Of a stretch of DNA of 64,000 nt, positions 26,819 to 36,231 are shown piece by piece; the first letter of the stretch is position 1; each line of letters starts with the position of its first letter. The translations under genes were made by a program, and so were the position numbers. This DNA comes from Pseudomonas sp. p1(2021b) (GTDB lineage: Bacteria; Pseudomonadota; Gammaproteobacteria; Pseudomonadales; Pseudomonadaceae). Under the pieces are notes generated by a model that saw nothing but the letters and a program-made list of their open reading frames with translations, was not told the DNA's origin and did not search any database. The stretch is from contig NZ_CP083746.1 in assembly GCF_020151015.1 (NCBI RefSeq), forward strand, positions 2,323,001 to 2,387,000, in the 5' to 3' direction.

Positions 26819-27493
26819 TCACGCGTTGGCGGCTTGAGCGACCATCAACAACGATTGCGGCACTGGGCTTTGCGGATGTTGCGGCTCCTGCAGGTAGGCC
26901 AGGCGGAACCCGGCCAGGTCCAGGGCATTCAGCCAGCTGGAGAGGGTGCGGAAATACCAGGGCATCGGCGCCCATTGCCCGGCGAACCCGGCGAACGTTT
27001 CCTCGCGCCAGCCATCCTGGTAGTCGCCTGCGGCCATGCTCCAGGGGTGCAAGGTCTGGATGACCAGGGCACCGCCGGGGGCGAGCAGGCCATGCAGGGC
27101 GCAGAGCAGGGGGATGATGTCCTGGTGCAGCAGGGCGAAGTTGGCGCAGACCACGTCATAGCCATGGCCCACGTCTACCTGCGCCTCGGCCAGCTGCGCG
27201 TAGCTGGCCAGGTGCACAGGCGCCGAGCCTGCGCCGCGCGCAGCCTCGACCAGCGTCGCATCGCCATCCACGCCTGTCGCCTGGATGCCGCGCTCGGCCA
27301 GGGCACGCAGCAGCCAGCCCTCGCCACAGCCCAGGTCCAGGACCCGCTGCGGCTGGCGCCCCATCAGCGCCAGGAGGATGGCTTGGTCGGTGACTTGGCG
27401 GCGGCTTTCGATGGCGCCGCTGCGCACGGCCTGGATCCAGGCCTGGGCGTTGTGCTGCCAGCTGCCTTGCAGCGTGGTGTCGGGTGTGGGCAT
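26819..27493 (-). CDS. SAM-dependent methyltransferase
   Basis: This 224-residue class I methyltransferase has motif I VLDLGCGEGWLLRALAERG (about residues 50-68), motif II with an acidic residue at GVDGDATLVEAAR, and ANFALLHQD as motif IV. The substrate is unknown. The start at 27493 (MPTPDTTLQGSW) matches the usual family beginning; the frame extends to 27565 without need. It is divergent from the LysR gene at 27606. Confidence 0.85.
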   Translation of the reverse strand: MPTPDTTLQGSWQHNAQAWIQAVRSGAIESRRQVTDQAILLALMGRQPQRVLDLGCGEGWLLRALAERGIQATGVDGDATLVEAARGAGSAPVHLASYAQLAEAQVDVGHGYDVVCANFALLHQDIIPLLCALHGLLAPGGALVIQTLHPWSMAAGDYQDGWREETFAGFAGQWAPMPWYFRTLSSWLNALDLAGFRLAYLQEPQHPQSPVPQSLLMVAQAANA

Positions 27494-27605
27494 CGCAAGT
27501 GGTCCTGGTGAGCATGTGCCAAGGATAGGCCAGGTGGAGTAACCCTGGGCAACGGCTTCTGGCATGATGCACTCAGCTTGTCCATTCGAAAGTCAAATCC
27601 TGATC

Positions 27606-28502
27606 ATGACTGAAAGTGTGAAATCCAATAGATCGATCTATGACCTCGACCTGCTTCGGGCCGTGGTGATGGTCGCTGACTGCGGCAGCTTCACCACCGC
27701 GGCCACCCGGTTGCATTCGACCCAGTCGACGGTCAGCCAGAAGGTCCGGCGGCTCGAAGAGATGGTCGGGCACCAGTTGCTCGACCGCAGCAACCGCGAA
27801 GTGCACCCCACCGATGCCGGCGAAACGCTGCTGCGCTATGCGCGCCATCTGCTCGCGGTGAGCAATCAGCTGAGCGAGGCGATGTCGGGTGGGGTCACGC
27901 TCACCGTGCGCATCGGCCTGCCGGACGACTTCGTCGCCAGCAAGACGGTACCGGCGCTGGCGGCCTTCAACCGCAAGCACCCGAAGGTCAAGCTGGAGAT
28001 CACCGGCGGCCTGAGTCGTGACCTGATGAGCAGCTATGACCGCGGCGAGCTTGATCTGGTACTGGTCAAGCAGCGGCGGCACAGCCGCGAGGCCAACGCC
28101 TGCCAACCCGAACGTATCGAGTGGATCGACAGTGCGCAGTACCCCTGTTTCGCCCAGGACCCGATCCCATTGGTGACCTTTCCGCCGCGGGGGCTCTACC
28201 GCGATGACATGATCAGTGCGATCGAGGCCATGGGCCGCAGCTGGCGTATCGGCTTCACCAGTTCCAGCCTTGCCGGTATCCAGGAAGCCGTGGCCAATGG
28301 ACTGGGCGTGAGCCTGCTGCCCTCGCGGGTGGTCACGCCGGGGCATCGGGTCTTGGGTGTCGAGGACGGTTTCAAGCCGATCAAGGTCTTCGAGGCGGCG
28401 ATCTTCCATCGCCCCACGGCCGACCCGATGGTCAAGGAACTGGCGGATATCCTGATCGGCATCCTGCGCGCCGAGGCCAATGAAGGTAAGCCTGTAGATT
28501 GA
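27606..28502 (+). CDS. LysR-family transcriptional regulator
   Basis: This 298-residue protein has an N-terminal helix-turn-helix with SFTTAATRLHSTQSTVSQKVRRLEEMVG (about residues 28-55) and a LysR substrate domain. ATG 27606 (MTESVKSNRSIYDLDLLR) is a likely start; an ATG 14 codons earlier (MMHSACP, from 27564) is possible. It may control the divergent methyltransferase or the sulfur transporter gene 94 bp downstream. Confidence 0.85.
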   Translation: MTESVKSNRSIYDLDLLRAVVMVADCGSFTTAATRLHSTQSTVSQKVRRLEEMVGHQLLDRSNREVHPTDAGETLLRYARHLLAVSNQLSEAMSGGVTLTVRIGLPDDFVASKTVPALAAFNRKHPKVKLEITGGLSRDLMSSYDRGELDLVLVKQRRHSREANACQPERIEWIDSAQYPCFAQDPIPLVTFPPRGLYRDDMISAIEAMGRSWRIGFTSSSLAGIQEAVANGLGVSLLPSRVVTPGHRVLGVEDGFKPIKVFEAAIFHRPTADPMVKELADILIGILRAEANEGKPVD

Positions 28503-28595
28503 CGCTCCTACAAGGGGAGATTGCCAGCCTTGGGTACGTACTGCTCGGCCGGGGCGCTATACTCGCGGCTCGTTCCACTGTATCCGAGTATTCCC

Positions 28596-29810
28596 ATGGG
28601 TCTTTCCACAACCGCCACACCCGAACCGCGCCGGTTGGGCGCGCCTTTGTTCGCCCTGGGCCTGCTGCTGGCAGGTGCCTGGTTCCTCAACCTCAATGCC
28701 GGCCTCAACCAGGTGCTGCTGCTGATCGTCGGTGCGGCCCTGGGCCTGACGCTCTACCATGCTGCCTTCGGCTTCACCTCGGCCTGGCGGGTGTTCATCA
28801 CCGAGCGTCGCGGGGCCGGCCTGCGTGCACAGATGGTCATGTTGGCCCTGGCCGTGCTGCTGTTCTTCCCGGCCTTGTCGGCCGGCAGCCTGTTCGGCAC
28901 ACCGGTCAAGGGGCTGGTGGCGCCGGCGGGTGTCTCGGTGGTGTTCGGGGCATTCATTTTCGGCATCGGCATGCAGCTCGGTGGTGGCTGCGCCTCGGGC
29001 ACGCTGTTCACTGTCGGCGGTGGCAATGCGCGGATGCTGGTGACCTTGCTGTTCTTCATCATCGGTTCGGTGACTGCCACCCACCACGTCGATTGGTGGT
29101 TCGCCTTGCCGTCGTTCCCGGCCACTTCCATCGTCCAGGCCTGGGGCGTGGTGCCGGCGCTGATTGCCAGCCTGGCCCTGTTCGGGCTGATCGCATGGGT
29201 CACGCGGGTGCTGGAAACGCGTCGCCATGGCGGGCTGGAGGTGCCTGCGCCGAGCGAGCATCAGGGCCTGCGCCGCTTGCTGCGAGGCCCCTGGCCGCTG
29301 GTATGGGGCGCCATCGCACTGGCATTGCTGAACTACGCCACCCTGGCCTTGGCCGGTCGCCCCTGGGGGATCACCTCGGCGTTCGCCCTGTGGGGTGCGA
29401 AGACCTTGGGTGGCCTGGGTGTCGACGTCGGCAGTTGGGCATTCTGGCAGATGCCCGCCAACGCCAAGGCGCTGGCCGCACCCTTGTGGCAGGACGTCAC
29501 CACGGTGATGGACCTGGGTATCGTGCTCGGTGCGCTGCTGGCCGCAGGCCTGGCCGGGCGTTTCGCGCCGAGCCTGAACATTCCGCTGCCGTCGCTGGTT
29601 GCCGCAGTCATCGGCGGCCTGTTGCTGGGCTACGGCTCGCGCCTGGCCTATGGCTGCAACATCGGCGCCTATTTCAGCGGCATCGCGTCGGGCAGCGTAC
29701 ATGGATGGCTGTGGCTGGTGGCGGCCTATAGCGGCAACCTGGTCGGTGTACGCCTGCGCCCGTTGTTCTTCGCCGGTGAGCGCCGCGCGCCGGCCTTGAG
29801 CGGCTGCTGA
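28596..29810 (+). CDS. YeeE/YedE-family thiosulfate (sulfur) transporter, TsuA-like
   Basis: This 404-residue inner-membrane protein has about ten to thirteen helices and the family's twin cysteine loops GGGCASGTLFTVGGGN (about residue 132) and YGCNIGAYFSGIASGS (about 355). These cysteines pass thiosulfate through the membrane in TsuA. It should import thiosulfate or a related sulfur compound. ATG 28596 (MGLSTTATPEPRR) is favoured over the longer frame from 28521. An imperfect GC-rich hairpin follows its stop at about 29815-29848. Confidence 0.87.
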   Translation: MGLSTTATPEPRRLGAPLFALGLLLAGAWFLNLNAGLNQVLLLIVGAALGLTLYHAAFGFTSAWRVFITERRGAGLRAQMVMLALAVLLFFPALSAGSLFGTPVKGLVAPAGVSVVFGAFIFGIGMQLGGGCASGTLFTVGGGNARMLVTLLFFIIGSVTATHHVDWWFALPSFPATSIVQAWGVVPALIASLALFGLIAWVTRVLETRRHGGLEVPAPSEHQGLRRLLRGPWPLVWGAIALALLNYATLALAGRPWGITSAFALWGAKTLGGLGVDVGSWAFWQMPANAKALAAPLWQDVTTVMDLGIVLGALLAAGLAGRFAPSLNIPLPSLVAAVIGGLLLGYGSRLAYGCNIGAYFSGIASGSVHGWLWLVAAYSGNLVGVRLRPLFFAGERRAPALSGC

Positions 29811-29814
29811 GACT

Positions 29815-29848
29815 CACCGCCCCGCCATATGAGTGGCTGGGGCGGGTG
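29815..29848. terminator. Imperfect hairpin between convergent genes
   Basis: CACCGCCCCGCCA pairs, with two bulges, with TGGCTGGGGCGGGTG. It sits between the transporter stop (29810) and the stop of the convergent secreted protein (29906). It lacks a strong T-run. Confidence 0.45.
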
Positions 29849-29905
29849 TTCAAAAAGCTAGAAAAGCACTTTAGGTTGTTTCTATAACTAATTGAAATTA
29901 AAAGA

Positions 29906-30235
29906 CTATCTTCGAGCAATGGCATGCTGTACGCATTGTTCGTAGTAGGTTTGCTTGATTGCGCTCGGCTTGAGCCGCGAGCGGCTGTTGTAGGTCTGTT
30001 CGGTAATGCCGAATGCCGTCATGCGCATCCACGGCTTGGGAAACCGCCGTGTCTGCAGTTTCTTGCGCGTGGCATACAACGTCACGCCGGAAAGCTTGGC
30101 CTGTTGCGCTTCGGCGGCGATCTGCGAACCCCAGTTACAGACGTGCCGATCGTTCTGGTTAAAGGCCCTGGCCTGGGCGCCGAGGGCGACCGTAGCCATT
30201 ACGCAGCCAGCGATCGTTGCTAGAAATGCCCGCAT
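29906..30235 (-). CDS. Small secreted protein of unknown function
   Basis: This 109-residue protein has a signal peptide (MRAFLATIAGCVMATVALGAQA, cleavage near residue 22-24). The short basic mature part has two cysteines (HVCNWGSQIA and YEQCVQHAIARR) that could form a disulfide. AGGA lies upstream of ATG 30235. The layout is common for small periplasmic pseudomonad proteins, but I do not recognise a named family. It is somewhat lower in GC than its neighbours. Confidence 0.65.
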   Translation of the reverse strand: MRAFLATIAGCVMATVALGAQARAFNQNDRHVCNWGSQIAAEAQQAKLSGVTLYATRKKLQTRRFPKPWMRMTAFGITEQTYNSRSRLKPSAIKQTYYEQCVQHAIARR

Positions 30236-30454
30236 GTTGCTGTCCTAAGCTTATGAAGGGGAAGGAAGTTTGCCTTCGCCTTGCACGGCTGGGGGCCAGC
30301 AGTTTGCCGTCAGTTTTCGAAAAAAGCGATCGTGAGGCAGGCACATGCCAGCCGCCCGCTTCCACGGGAAGTGTTCTGGGACCAGCAGAGGGTGACCGGG
30401 GAAGCGGGAGGCGGCATTGCACCGCCCCACGATCGAAAACCTAACGAAGAGGAA

Positions 30455-31264
30455 TCAGGCAGCCTGGTTGCGCTTGCCCTGGGACTTGCGCACCTGGGTA
30501 CGGCAGGCTTCGCCGAAGGCTTCGAAGATCCGGATCGAGTCAGGGTTCTTCGCAGCTTGCCATTCAGGGTGCCACTGCACGGCGAACAGGAACGGCGAAA
30601 TGCTCGGGGCGTGGATGGCTTCGACCAGGCCGTCTTCGGCGTGGGCGATCGGCTCGATGCCTTTGCCCAGCGTGTGCAGGCCCTGGCCATGCAGCGAGTT
30701 GACGCGGATCTCGTCGGTGCCGAGTTTCTCACGCAGCCAGCTGCCTGGCTTGATCTTCACGCTGTGCACGGCCTGATACTGGACATCGACTGGGTCTTCG
30801 GGGTTTTCCCGGTGGTCGTTGAAGCCAGGTTCGGCGTAGACCTTCTGGTAGATGTCGCCGCCGAGAGCGACGTTGATTTCCTGCATGCCACGGCAGATAC
30901 CGAAGATCGGCAGGCCGCGGGCGATGGCCATCTTCACCAGCGGGATGTCGAACAGGTCGCGATCCTTGTCCTGGGCCTTGCCTGGGGTCTGGTTTTCCTG
31001 GCCATAGAGGGCCGGGTCGATGTTGCTGCCCGCGCCGGTCAGGTAGACGCCGTCGGCCATGTCCAGGTAGGTCTCGAGGTCTTCGGTACCGCAGCAGGTG
31101 GGCACCAGGACCGGGACGCAACCGGCGAACTCGACCAGCGGGGTGATGTATTTGTGGGTCATGACCTGGTAGTCATGGCCTTTGCGCTCTTGGGTGCCCA
31201 TGGTCATCAGGACGACGGGCTTGCGCAGGGAGGGTTGCTTGTTGCCAATGTTGCTGTTGGACAT
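30455..31264 (-). CDS. puuD: Gamma-glutamyl-gamma-aminobutyrate hydrolase (class I GATase-like, PuuD/SpuA)
   Basis: This 269-residue peptidase C26 enzyme should cleave gamma-glutamyl-GABA (putrescine route) or a related gamma-glutamyl amide. The catalytic triad is visible: C124 in FGICRGMQE, H232 and E234 in QWHPEWQ. The family motif LTGAGSNIDPALYG follows residue 75. No spu/puu operon is adjacent. Its neighbour downstream is the D-lysine operon. Confidence 0.87.
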   Translation of the reverse strand: MSNSNIGNKQPSLRKPVVLMTMGTQERKGHDYQVMTHKYITPLVEFAGCVPVLVPTCCGTEDLETYLDMADGVYLTGAGSNIDPALYGQENQTPGKAQDKDRDLFDIPLVKMAIARGLPIFGICRGMQEINVALGGDIYQKVYAEPGFNDHRENPEDPVDVQYQAVHSVKIKPGSWLREKLGTDEIRVNSLHGQGLHTLGKGIEPIAHAEDGLVEAIHAPSISPFLFAVQWHPEWQAAKNPDSIRIFEAFGEACRTQVRKSQGKRNQAA

Positions 31265-31774
31265 ATGTCACCTTGGGACAGGTTCTACCTGTCGTTGTTG
31301 TGCAGGCGCACGGCATGGGCCTTGTGTGCGGCCTGGAGCCCCGAGCACTGCCGGCTCGCCAGGCAGGCGTTTCCGGTCGGGGCTTGATTCATAGCTTGCC
31401 AGAGCCGTTCGATATGTCAAACGAGTGGCGGTGGGCGCAGGCGCCGTTTTTCGGGGGTTGTAGGGCCTGGAGGCCTGAGGTGACAAGGGTTTGGCGGGGA
31501 TTTGGGTCAATAATATTTAACGATGCAGTTGGGTCTTTGCGTGGGTGCAATAAGCGCCGGCAAGCAATAGGGGCGTTTGCGCAAGGCGGTGAACTACTTC
31601 GCAGCCGTGCCAATACGGCCCAGGCTCCGCTTGCTTCGTAGGAGCTGGCGGAGCCTGCGATGGGCCGCAAAGCGGCCCCTTGAGTCTGGAGGGGCTCTAC
31701 CATTCGAAGGCTTGGGGCTGCTTTGCAGCCCATCGCAGGCTGTCGCCAGCTCCCACGAGGTTGCCACCCTTCAG
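31265..31774. other. Gene-free 510-bp stretch upstream of puuD
   Basis: The part nearest puuD (31265-31560) should carry its promoter; around 31500-31525 an AT-rich stretch (TCAATAATATTTAACG) stands out. The remainder is the dispersed palindrome described separately. No credible coding frame is present. Confidence 0.5.
31639..31757. repeat. Dispersed palindromic repeat, complete copy
   Basis: About 119 bp run from GTAGGAGCTGGCGGAGCCTGCG to CGCAGGCTGTCGCCAGCTCCCAC. Both arms contain GCCTGCGATGGGC and CCGCAAAGCGGCC-type hairpins. The same sequence is found inverted and truncated at 7310-7395. It lies directly downstream of the ATPase gene stop (31775) and may work as terminator. Confidence 0.8.
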
Positions 31775-32560
<786 letters not shown>

Positions 32561-32582
32561 CTTGTTGTTCTCCCGCGTGGGT

Positions 32583-33827
32583 TCAGTCGAAGCGTGCAGC
32601 GCTGTAGGGCGCCGGATCAGTGAAGGGCACCTGGCCTGTGACCAGCTCGGCCAGCAGGCGGCCGGTGACCGGGCCCAGGGTCAGGCCGTGATGGGCGTGG
32701 CCGAAGTTGAACCAAAGGTTCTTGTGGCGCGGCGCCGGGCCGATCACCGGGCGCATGTCCGGCAGGCAGGGACGCCGGCCCAGCCAGGGGCGGTCGTCCA
32801 GGCGCTCGCCCAGGGCTGGGAACAGCTTGCGCGCCAGCGCTTCGCAGCGGCCCAGCTGGATCTCGTTGCCTGGCGCGTCGTGGGCGGCGAACTCGATGCC
32901 GGTGGTCAGGCGTACGCCCCGGGCCATGGGCGCCAGCACGTAGCCGCCCTGGGTGTCGCAGATCGAGTGGGCGAGCTCGGCGCCGTCCCGGGTGCTGTAG
33001 TGCATGTGGTAGCCGCGCTTGATCGCCAGTGGGAAGCGATAGCCCAGCGGCTCGAACAGCTCCGCCGACTGCGGGCCGAGGCAGGCCACCACCTCGTCGG
33101 CGGTCACCGGGCCTCGGCGGCTGTCCACCTGCCAGTGCTCGCCCACCTGGCGCAGGCTGCGCGCATCGCCATGCAGGAACTGGCCGCCACGTTGGACGAA
33201 CAGCGCGGCATAGCCGCGGGTCAGGCCGCCGGGGTTGGTCACGGTCTTGGGGTCCAGCCAGTGGATGCCCCCGACCACATCGCCCTCGAGCTGCTGCTCG
33301 CGGGCCTGCAGTTGGTCGCGTTCGAGGATCTGGTAGCGCAGGCCATAGCGCGCCAGGGCCTGCAGGTCTGCCTTGGCCTGGGCGAACAGGCCAGGGTCGC
33401 GGTACACCTCGATCCAGCCCTTGGCCTGGACCAGTGCGCTGAGGCCGGCGGCGTCGATCAGCGCGTCATGTTCCTCTACGCAGCGCTGCACCAGCGGCAG
33501 CATGTCGGCCGCCGCACCGGCCAGGCGCCCGGGCGCCGACTGCTGCCAGTAGCGCAGCAGCCAGGGTGCGGCCTTGGGCAGGTGCAAGAGGCTGTAGCGC
33601 ACGTCGGGCTGGCGGTTCAGGCCATAGCGCAGCAGCGCGCCCAGGCTGCGCGGGAAGGCGTAGGGGATCACGCTGGAGCGCTCGATCAGCCCGGCGTTGC
33701 CGTGGCTGGTGCCGCTGCCCGGTTCGTCGCGGTCGATCAGGACCACCTGGCGGCCACGGGCCTGCAGGTGCAGGGCGGTGCTGACGCCGACGATGCCGGC
33801 GCCCAGGACGATGGTTTGGCAATGCAT
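32583..33827 (-). CDS. amaD: FAD-dependent D-amino acid oxidase/dehydrogenase, DadA-like
   Basis: This 414-residue DAO-family flavoprotein has the N-terminal dinucleotide fold VLGAGIVGVSTALHLQARG, then SGTSHGNAGLI, and the C-terminal FAD contact FNFGHAHHGLTLGPVTG. By position between ABC genes and near dpkA it corresponds to the D-lysine-oxidising step, giving 2-keto-6-aminocaproate, which cyclises to piperideine-2-carboxylate. In P. putida KT2440 such a gene in the same cluster has been called amaD; the symbol rests on synteny recalled from memory. AAGGA precedes the ATG. Confidence 0.82.
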   Translation of the reverse strand: MHCQTIVLGAGIVGVSTALHLQARGRQVVLIDRDEPGSGTSHGNAGLIERSSVIPYAFPRSLGALLRYGLNRQPDVRYSLLHLPKAAPWLLRYWQQSAPGRLAGAAADMLPLVQRCVEEHDALIDAAGLSALVQAKGWIEVYRDPGLFAQAKADLQALARYGLRYQILERDQLQAREQQLEGDVVGGIHWLDPKTVTNPGGLTRGYAALFVQRGGQFLHGDARSLRQVGEHWQVDSRRGPVTADEVVACLGPQSAELFEPLGYRFPLAIKRGYHMHYSTRDGAELAHSICDTQGGYVLAPMARGVRLTTGIEFAAHDAPGNEIQLGRCEALARKLFPALGERLDDRPWLGRRPCLPDMRPVIGPAPRHKNLWFNFGHAHHGLTLGPVTGRLLAELVTGQVPFTDPAPYSAARFD

Positions 33828-33843
33828 GGAGCGTATCCTTCGG

Positions 33844-34554
33844 TCAGTTCAAGTGGCGGCCCAGGCGGGCTTCCAGGTGTTTCAGGGCGCGTCTGACGAT
33901 CTCCACGATTACCAGGTAGAGCACGGCGGCCCACAGGTAGATCTGGAAGTCGAAGCTGCGCGAGAAGGCCAGCTTGGTCACCCCCATCAGGTCGTACAGG
34001 GTCACCAGCGAGGCGATGGCGCTGGCCTTGATCATCAGGATCAGCTCGTTGCCCAGCGGGCCTACGGCCACCAGCAACGACTGCGGCAGTACCACCTTGA
34101 AGAAGGTGGTCGAGCGCTTGAGACTCAGGGCCCGGGCCGCTTCGTACTGGCCTGGTGCCACGGCCATGAGACTGCCACGGAAGATTTCCGCCTGGTAGGC
34201 GGCGGTGTTCAGGGTGAAGGCCAGCAGGGCGCAGTACCAGGCCTCGCGGAAGAACCACCACAGGCCCAGGTCCTGCCAGAAGCCCTTGAGCGAGCCGAGA
34301 CCGTAGTACAGCAGGAACAGCTGGGCCAGCAGGGGCGAGCCACGGAAGCAGTACACGTAGCCGGCGGACAGGTGCTGCAGCACCCGGCTGCGCGACAGGC
34401 GCGCCAGGGCCAGCAGCAGGCCCAGGACGGCGCCGAGGGTAAAGGAGATCGCCACCAGCTTGGCGGTCACCAGCAGGCCGTCGACAAAGCGTGGCCCGTA
34501 GCGTTCCAGCAGGTCGGGGTCGAGCACCATGGCCAGCAGTTGTTCGAAGCTCAT
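33844..34554 (-). CDS. Polar amino acid ABC transporter permease (HisM/ArtM type)
   Basis: This 236-residue inner-membrane permease has five helices and the BPD_transp_1 EAA motif (YEAARALSLKRSTTFFKVVLPQSL, about residues 133-156). Its ATG at 34554 overlaps the TGA of the partner permease as ATGA, so translation is coupled. The longer frame to 34647 lies within the partner gene and is rejected. Confidence 0.92.
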   Translation of the reverse strand: MSFEQLLAMVLDPDLLERYGPRFVDGLLVTAKLVAISFTLGAVLGLLLALARLSRSRVLQHLSAGYVYCFRGSPLLAQLFLLYYGLGSLKGFWQDLGLWWFFREAWYCALLAFTLNTAAYQAEIFRGSLMAVAPGQYEAARALSLKRSTTFFKVVLPQSLLVAVGPLGNELILMIKASAIASLVTLYDLMGVTKLAFSRSFDFQIYLWAAVLYLVIVEIVRRALKHLEARLGRHLN

Positions 34555-35270
34555 GCCCGGGCTCCTTGCAGGTGACGGTTGCAACGTCGTTCGATGAGGG
34601 CGAAGACCCGGCCCGAGAGCGCCGAGAACAGCAGGTAGCCCAGGCAAGCGACGCCATAGAAGAACATCGGTTCCTTGGTCACGCTGACGGCCAGGTTGGT
34701 CTGGCGCATCAGGTCGACCAGGGAAATGGTCGAGACCAACGAGGTGTCCTTGAGCAGCGACAACCAGTTATTGGACAAGCCCGGCAGGGCGATGCGGGTC
34801 AGTTGCGGCAGCACCACCTTGAAAAAGCCGGTGCGTTGGCTCAGGCCCAAGGCCGAGCAGGCTTCCACCTGGCCCTTGGGCAGCGTCTTGAACGCCGCCA
34901 GCCAGATCTCGCTGGAAAAGGCCGCGAACACCAGGCTGAAGGCGATCATCGCTGCCAGGAAGGTGTTGATCAGCACTTCCCCTTCATAACCCATGGCCGC
35001 CAGCAGTTTTTGCGCGGCGATCTGGCAGCCGTAGTAGATGATCAGCAGGGTCAGCAGCTCCGGCAGGCCACGGAACACGGTGGAGAAACTGGTCGCCCAG
35101 GCGCGGGCCGCGCGGTTGCGCGAGCGGGCGGCGAGGGCGACCAGTAGACCCAGGGGCAGGCCGATGGGCAGGCAGGCCAGGGCCAGCGACAGGGTCACCA
35201 GGGCACCGGCCAGCAGCGCCTGGCCCCAGCCACCGCTGGCGAAAGACAGCAAGGACAAATGTTCGAGCAT
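34551..35270 (-). CDS. Polar amino acid ABC transporter permease (HisQ/ArtQ type)
   Basis: This 239-residue permease is the first of the pair. It has five membrane helices and the EAA loop (VEACSALGLSQRTGFFKVVLPQL). It forms the heterodimeric channel with the 33844-34554 product. It is separated from the binding-protein gene by a 182-bp gap with REP elements, which may lower expression of the membrane parts relative to the binding protein. Confidence 0.92.
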   Translation of the reverse strand: MLEHLSLLSFASGGWGQALLAGALVTLSLALACLPIGLPLGLLVALAARSRNRAARAWATSFSTVFRGLPELLTLLIIYYGCQIAAQKLLAAMGYEGEVLINTFLAAMIAFSLVFAAFSSEIWLAAFKTLPKGQVEACSALGLSQRTGFFKVVLPQLTRIALPGLSNNWLSLLKDTSLVSTISLVDLMRQTNLAVSVTKEPMFFYGVACLGYLLFSALSGRVFALIERRCNRHLQGARA

Positions 35271-35320
35271 GCAAAGTGCTCCTTTGCTTCAGCCTCACGC
35301 GATACCTGAGGGCAGCGGGG

Positions 35321-35448
35321 ACCTTGTGGGAGCGGGCTTGCCCCGCGAGGGCGCTGGCCCAGACGATGAGGATGGGCCTGCCGACGCTATCGCGGGACAA
35401 GCCCGCTCCCACAGGGCACTGCAGCCCTGTGGGAGCGGGTGAGTCCGC
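35321..35448. repeat. Three REP elements between binding-protein and permease genes
   Basis: REP cores lie at 35321-35349 (forward), 35389-35417 (inverted) and 35424-35448 (forward, diverged tail). They sit inside the operon after the binding-protein gene, a place where REPs often stabilise the upstream mRNA. Confidence 0.85.
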
Positions 35449-35452
35449 AGGG

Positions 35453-36205
35453 TCAGTTGTAGATGTCGAAGTCGAAGTACTTGCTGGCGATCTTCTGGTA
35501 GGTGCCGTTGGCGACGATTTCGTCCAGGGCCTTGTTCAGGCGCTGGCGCAGAGCCTCGTCGTCCTTGCGCACGGCGATGGCGGCATCGGCCTTGGTGCCG
35601 TTGACGTCGCCGAGGATCTTGCAGCAGTCCTGGCCGTTCTTGTTGACCCACTCGTGCAACGGGAACTTGTCGGCGATCACTCCGTCCAGGCGGCCGGCGG
35701 CGAGGTCAGCGTTGGCCTCGTCCATGGTCGGGTAGAGCTTCACGTCGGCACCGGCCTTGGCATACACGTCTTCGGCGTAGATGGCCTGGGTGGAGGAAGA
35801 CTGGGCACCGACGGTGTAGCCCTTGAAGTCGCTCTGGGCATCGCTGATCGGGCTGTCCTTGGGCACCGCCACGGTCAGCGGGGTGCGGTAGTAGTGGTTG
35901 GTGAAAGCGATCTTCTTGCGCCGCTCCTCGGTGTCGATCATCGAGGCGACCACGGCGTCATACTTGCGTGCCATCAAGGCCGGGATGATGCCTTCCCAGT
36001 CCTGGGCCACCAGGGTGCATTCGACCTTCATCTGCGCGCACAGGGCATGGGTGATGTCGATATCGAAGCCGTGCAGCGTGTTGTCGGCGTCGACGTAGTT
36101 GAAGGGCGGGTAGGCACCTTCGGTGGCGAACCGCAGTGTTTCGGCGCTGGCCGCGCCCGCCAGGAACAAGGCACACGCACCCACCACAGCCATGGTCTTT
36201 CTCAT
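35453..36205 (-). CDS. Periplasmic amino acid-binding protein of the D-lysine locus
   Basis: This 250-residue SBP_bac_3 protein has a signal peptide (TMAVVGACALFLAGAASA) and the mature start ETLRFATEGAYPPFNYVDADNTLHGFDIDI. This is the lysine/arginine/ornithine-binding type (ArgT, AotJ). ATG 36205 follows AGAGGTG. It feeds the permease pair and ATPase downstream. By context the ligand is D-lysine, but a broader basic amino acid range is possible. Confidence 0.9.
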   Translation of the reverse strand: MRKTMAVVGACALFLAGAASAETLRFATEGAYPPFNYVDADNTLHGFDIDITHALCAQMKVECTLVAQDWEGIIPALMARKYDAVVASMIDTEERRKKIAFTNHYYRTPLTVAVPKDSPISDAQSDFKGYTVGAQSSSTQAIYAEDVYAKAGADVKLYPTMDEANADLAAGRLDGVIADKFPLHEWVNKNGQDCCKILGDVNGTKADAAIAVRKDDEALRQRLNKALDEIVANGTYQKIASKYFDFDIYN

Positions 36206-36231
36206 CTTGCACCTCTGGACGTTCACTCTTG

